DNA of 64,000 bases. Source: UBA11872 sp965198285 (lineage in GTDB: Bacteria > Chloroflexota > UBA11872). Location: assembly GCA_965198285.1 (NCBI GenBank), contig OZ240251.1, positions 1,736,001-1,800,000 of the forward strand, in the 5' to 3' direction. A program made the translations under genes and the position numbers. The notes under the pieces were generated by a model that saw nothing but the letters and a program-made list of their open reading frames with translations, was not told the origin of the DNA and ran no database searches. The stretch's first letter is position 1, and the number at the start of each line of letters is the position of its first letter. Below, piece after piece: positions 61,982 through 64,000 of the stretch.

Positions 61982-63847
61982 ATGAACCGTCGCACGCTGC
62001 TCTTCGCCGGGCTTGGGGGCGCGGTCGCGGCGGCTCCCGCCGCGTTCGTCGCCACCCTGCTTGCGAGTCGGTCGGACGGCCTGCCCGCGGGCGCCACCGT
62101 TGGCGGGGTTGACGTTGCCGGACTCAGCCCCGAGGAAGCCGTGAAGCGCCTGGAAGCGACTTGGCGTCCGTTTCTGGACAGCCCCGCCGTCATTCGGTTG
62201 GACGGTCGGGTGTGGCGGCCATCCGGCGCCGCCATAGGTCTGCGGGCCGACTTTCATGCGCCTCTGCGCGAAATCTTTGCGTCCCAAGGGGCGGACGGCG
62301 TGCTGGACCGCATGGCCGCCGCGCCAACGGCGGCGAATCCCACGACGCCGGTCGTTTCCTACGACCGCGAGACTGCCCGCCGGTACTTGCAGGCCCTTTC
62401 CGCCGGTTTCGACCAGCCGTCAGCCGACGCCGCATTGCAGTTGCGTAACGACGGGCGAGTGAGCTTGACACCTGGTCAGGTGGGGCGGGTGGTAGACGTG
62501 GAGCAGGCGCTGCTAGACCTGGAAGCCGGCCTGGCCCGCCGTGCCGTGAGTCACGTGGTCGATTTGCGTTATCGCCAGGACGAGCCGGCCGTGTCCACGT
62601 CCGACGCCGAGGCGGCGCTGGAGACCGTTCGCCGGCTGATCGGGGCGCCGGTGTGGCTTATGCACGGGACGGGCGGCTGGACACTGGAACCGGCGCAACT
62701 GCAGGGAGCGCTGGTCATTGAGCGTGCTGACGCCGGCATCACTCCGAGCATCGAGATTACGCGTTTCAACGACCTCTTCCTCAAGATTGAGGACACGCTG
62801 ACGGCCGAGCCACGTCGTGGCGTCTTCGACTTCGATGAGGCGCAGGATCGGGTGCTGGCGTATCAGCCGGGCCACCCGGGTCAGCGACTCGATCGACCCG
62901 CGCTGGAACGCGCCATTCTGGAGGCGGTGCAGCGGCCCGGCGAGCGCCGCGTGGAGGTTCCGCTGATTCTGCTGAACAAGGAGTTCGACACCACCACCAA
63001 CGTCCTGGGCATTAAGGATCTGCTGGGCGTCGGCTCGTCCATTTACAAAGGCTCACCCGAATACCGCGACCACAACATTGCGGTGGGCGCCGCCAAGCTG
63101 GACGGCATGGTGGTGCGTCCGGGTGAGACGTTTTCGTTCAACGAGCGAATTGGCGATTTCACCAAGGCCGAAGGCTGGGTGGAAGGCAGCGTGATCGTGG
63201 ACGACCGGACCGAGCGGGGGATCGGCGGCGGCATCTGTCAGGTCTCCACCACGCTGTTTCGCGCCGCGTTGGCCGCCGGGCTGCCGATCGAGGAGCGCTG
63301 GCCGCACCTCTACCGTGTCCGTTACTACGAGATGGGCGCCACTCCAGTTGGCTATGACGCGACGATCTTCTCGCCCGGCATTGACCTCAAGTTCACGAAT
63401 GACTATGCGCATCCGATCATGCTGCGCGCGTTGATCGACCGGCGGCTGGCAATGCTGGACTTTGAGATCTGGGGCGGCGCGGACGGCCGACACGTCACCC
63501 TGAGCAAACCTCGCCTGTGGGATTGGGAAGACCCACCGCCGGACGAGGGCATCGTGAATGCGGAGGAAGAGCCGGATTTCGAAGATCAGGTGGAGTACGC
63601 CAAAAAAGGGGTCAAGGCTGCGATCACCCGCACCGTGGTGCTCGCCGGCGGTGAAACCCGCACGGGTTCGTTCCACTCCAGATATGAGGCGTGGCCCAAT
63701 CGGTTCGTGGTGGGAATTGACGAAGCGAGGGCGCGGTTTCCGGCCGCCTTCAACAAGTGGGTGGACGCGAATCAGGAAGAGGCGGCGCGCTGGGGCGCGA
63801 ATAAGGTTCCGGGCGTGCCTGCAGACCCGGACGCTCCGTCCGGTTAG
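61982..63847 (+). CDS. VanW-family peptidoglycan-binding-type exported protein
   Basis: A 621-residue exported or membrane-anchored protein. An N-terminal helix (about 5-29) precedes two putative peptidoglycan-binding-like domains (PG_binding_4 type, with GATVGGVDVAGLSPEEAV), then the VanW domain at about 340-500 with AAKLDGMVVRPGETFSFNE, GIGGGICQVSTTLFRAAL and GYDATIFSPGIDLKFTN. The C-terminal part resembles a G5-like beta module. VanW proteins accompany some vancomycin-resistance loci, but most, like this one, lack van genes nearby and have an unknown wall-related role. Confidence 0.85.
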   Translation: MNRRTLLFAGLGGAVAAAPAAFVATLLASRSDGLPAGATVGGVDVAGLSPEEAVKRLEATWRPFLDSPAVIRLDGRVWRPSGAAIGLRADFHAPLREIFASQGADGVLDRMAAAPTAANPTTPVVSYDRETARRYLQALSAGFDQPSADAALQLRNDGRVSLTPGQVGRVVDVEQALLDLEAGLARRAVSHVVDLRYRQDEPAVSTSDAEAALETVRRLIGAPVWLMHGTGGWTLEPAQLQGALVIERADAGITPSIEITRFNDLFLKIEDTLTAEPRRGVFDFDEAQDRVLAYQPGHPGQRLDRPALERAILEAVQRPGERRVEVPLILLNKEFDTTTNVLGIKDLLGVGSSIYKGSPEYRDHNIAVGAAKLDGMVVRPGETFSFNERIGDFTKAEGWVEGSVIVDDRTERGIGGGICQVSTTLFRAALAAGLPIEERWPHLYRVRYYEMGATPVGYDATIFSPGIDLKFTNDYAHPIMLRALIDRRLAMLDFEIWGGADGRHVTLSKPRLWDWEDPPPDEGIVNAEEEPDFEDQVEYAKKGVKAAITRTVVLAGGETRTGSFHSRYEAWPNRFVVGIDEARARFPAAFNKWVDANQEEAARWGANKVPGVPADPDAPSG

Positions 63848-64000
63848 GCCTGTGCTTCAGGGACCGATGTTGAAGGTGAGCACAGGCAACGCTGCCTGAC
63901 GCCAAGGCTTTCGTTCGGCGAAGCGCCTGGTGCGATTTCGATGCGGGGCGCGAGGTCGCGGTGCGGGAAACCTGTGTGCGCCGGACGGCTCGGTTGTCGC
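63848..64000. other. Terminal intergenic stretch
   Basis: 153 bp after the VanW-family gene with no recognisable feature. Confidence 0.4.

Noticed and set aside
61982..63847. Vancomycin-resistance locus, suggested by the VanW family
   Set aside because: No vanH, vanA or vanX homologue is present; the 2-hydroxyacid dehydrogenase at 3-4 kb is far away and not linked.

Overview
The window reads as one continuous, GC-rich, gene-dense bacterial chromosome segment. I infer a Chloroflexota member, probably of the Dehalococcoidia/SAR202-like marine or sponge-associated type. The reasons are monoderm-style lipoproteins and Tat-like twin-Arg leaders, substrate-binding proteins with Val-Glu-Lys-Ile-Val linker repeats, a gp47-like gene next to ruvX, an enolase-superfamily catabolic enzyme, and the short REP-like element gggcacccacaaggggcgcc. 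No rRNA or tRNA gene was found, so this placement is inference.

Layout. 0-12 kb: LysM end, a degenerate cyclase-fold protein, RNase J-like MBL hydrolase, 2-hydroxyacid dehydrogenase, DUF3048 lipoprotein, a hendecad coiled-coil membrane protein, TIM-barrel isomerase, fused membrane/spermidine synthase, gamma-glutamyltransferase and dnaN. 12-24 kb: ANTAR response regulator, YfhO membrane protein with a GT4 glycosyltransferase, the cdaA-cdaR c-di-AMP pair, spoIID-like gene with argF, and a cysteine desulfurase. 24-34 kb: core operon alaS / gp47-like / ruvX / mltG / M24 peptidase / efp / BCCP-like, facing secD-secF. 34-41 kb: dprA, then accessory DNA with a dprA 5-prime duplicate, a lower-GC beta-helix membrane protein and a REP-associated transposase that carries the REP-like element inside its own reading frame. 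41-49 kb: methyltransferase, Phd/PIN toxin-antitoxin pair, C45 hydrolase, cupin, OLD-like ATPase/TOPRIM protein, transaldolase, VOC protein, mandelate-racemase family enzyme and nth. 49-62 kb: six related lipoprotein substrate-binding genes, two with in-frame stops, with methyltransferases and three tiny lipoproteins. 62-64 kb: a VanW-family protein.

Most notable points: (1) the 49-59 kb block is a decayed tandem duplication of nth(5-prime end)-SBP-SBP-methyltransferase, with the breakpoint visible near 54.42-54.45 kb; (2) start/stop overlaps of the form NTGA are common, and two genes (M24 peptidase, PIN toxin) make sense only from a CTG start overlapping the upstream TGA; (3) a BCCP-like protein lacks the biotinylated lysine; (4) one SBP has TGA exactly at its lipobox cysteine codon; (5) the REP-associated transposase contains six in-frame 60-bp copies of the REP-like element. 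No permease or ATPase subunit accompanies the SBPs, and I found no CRISPR array.
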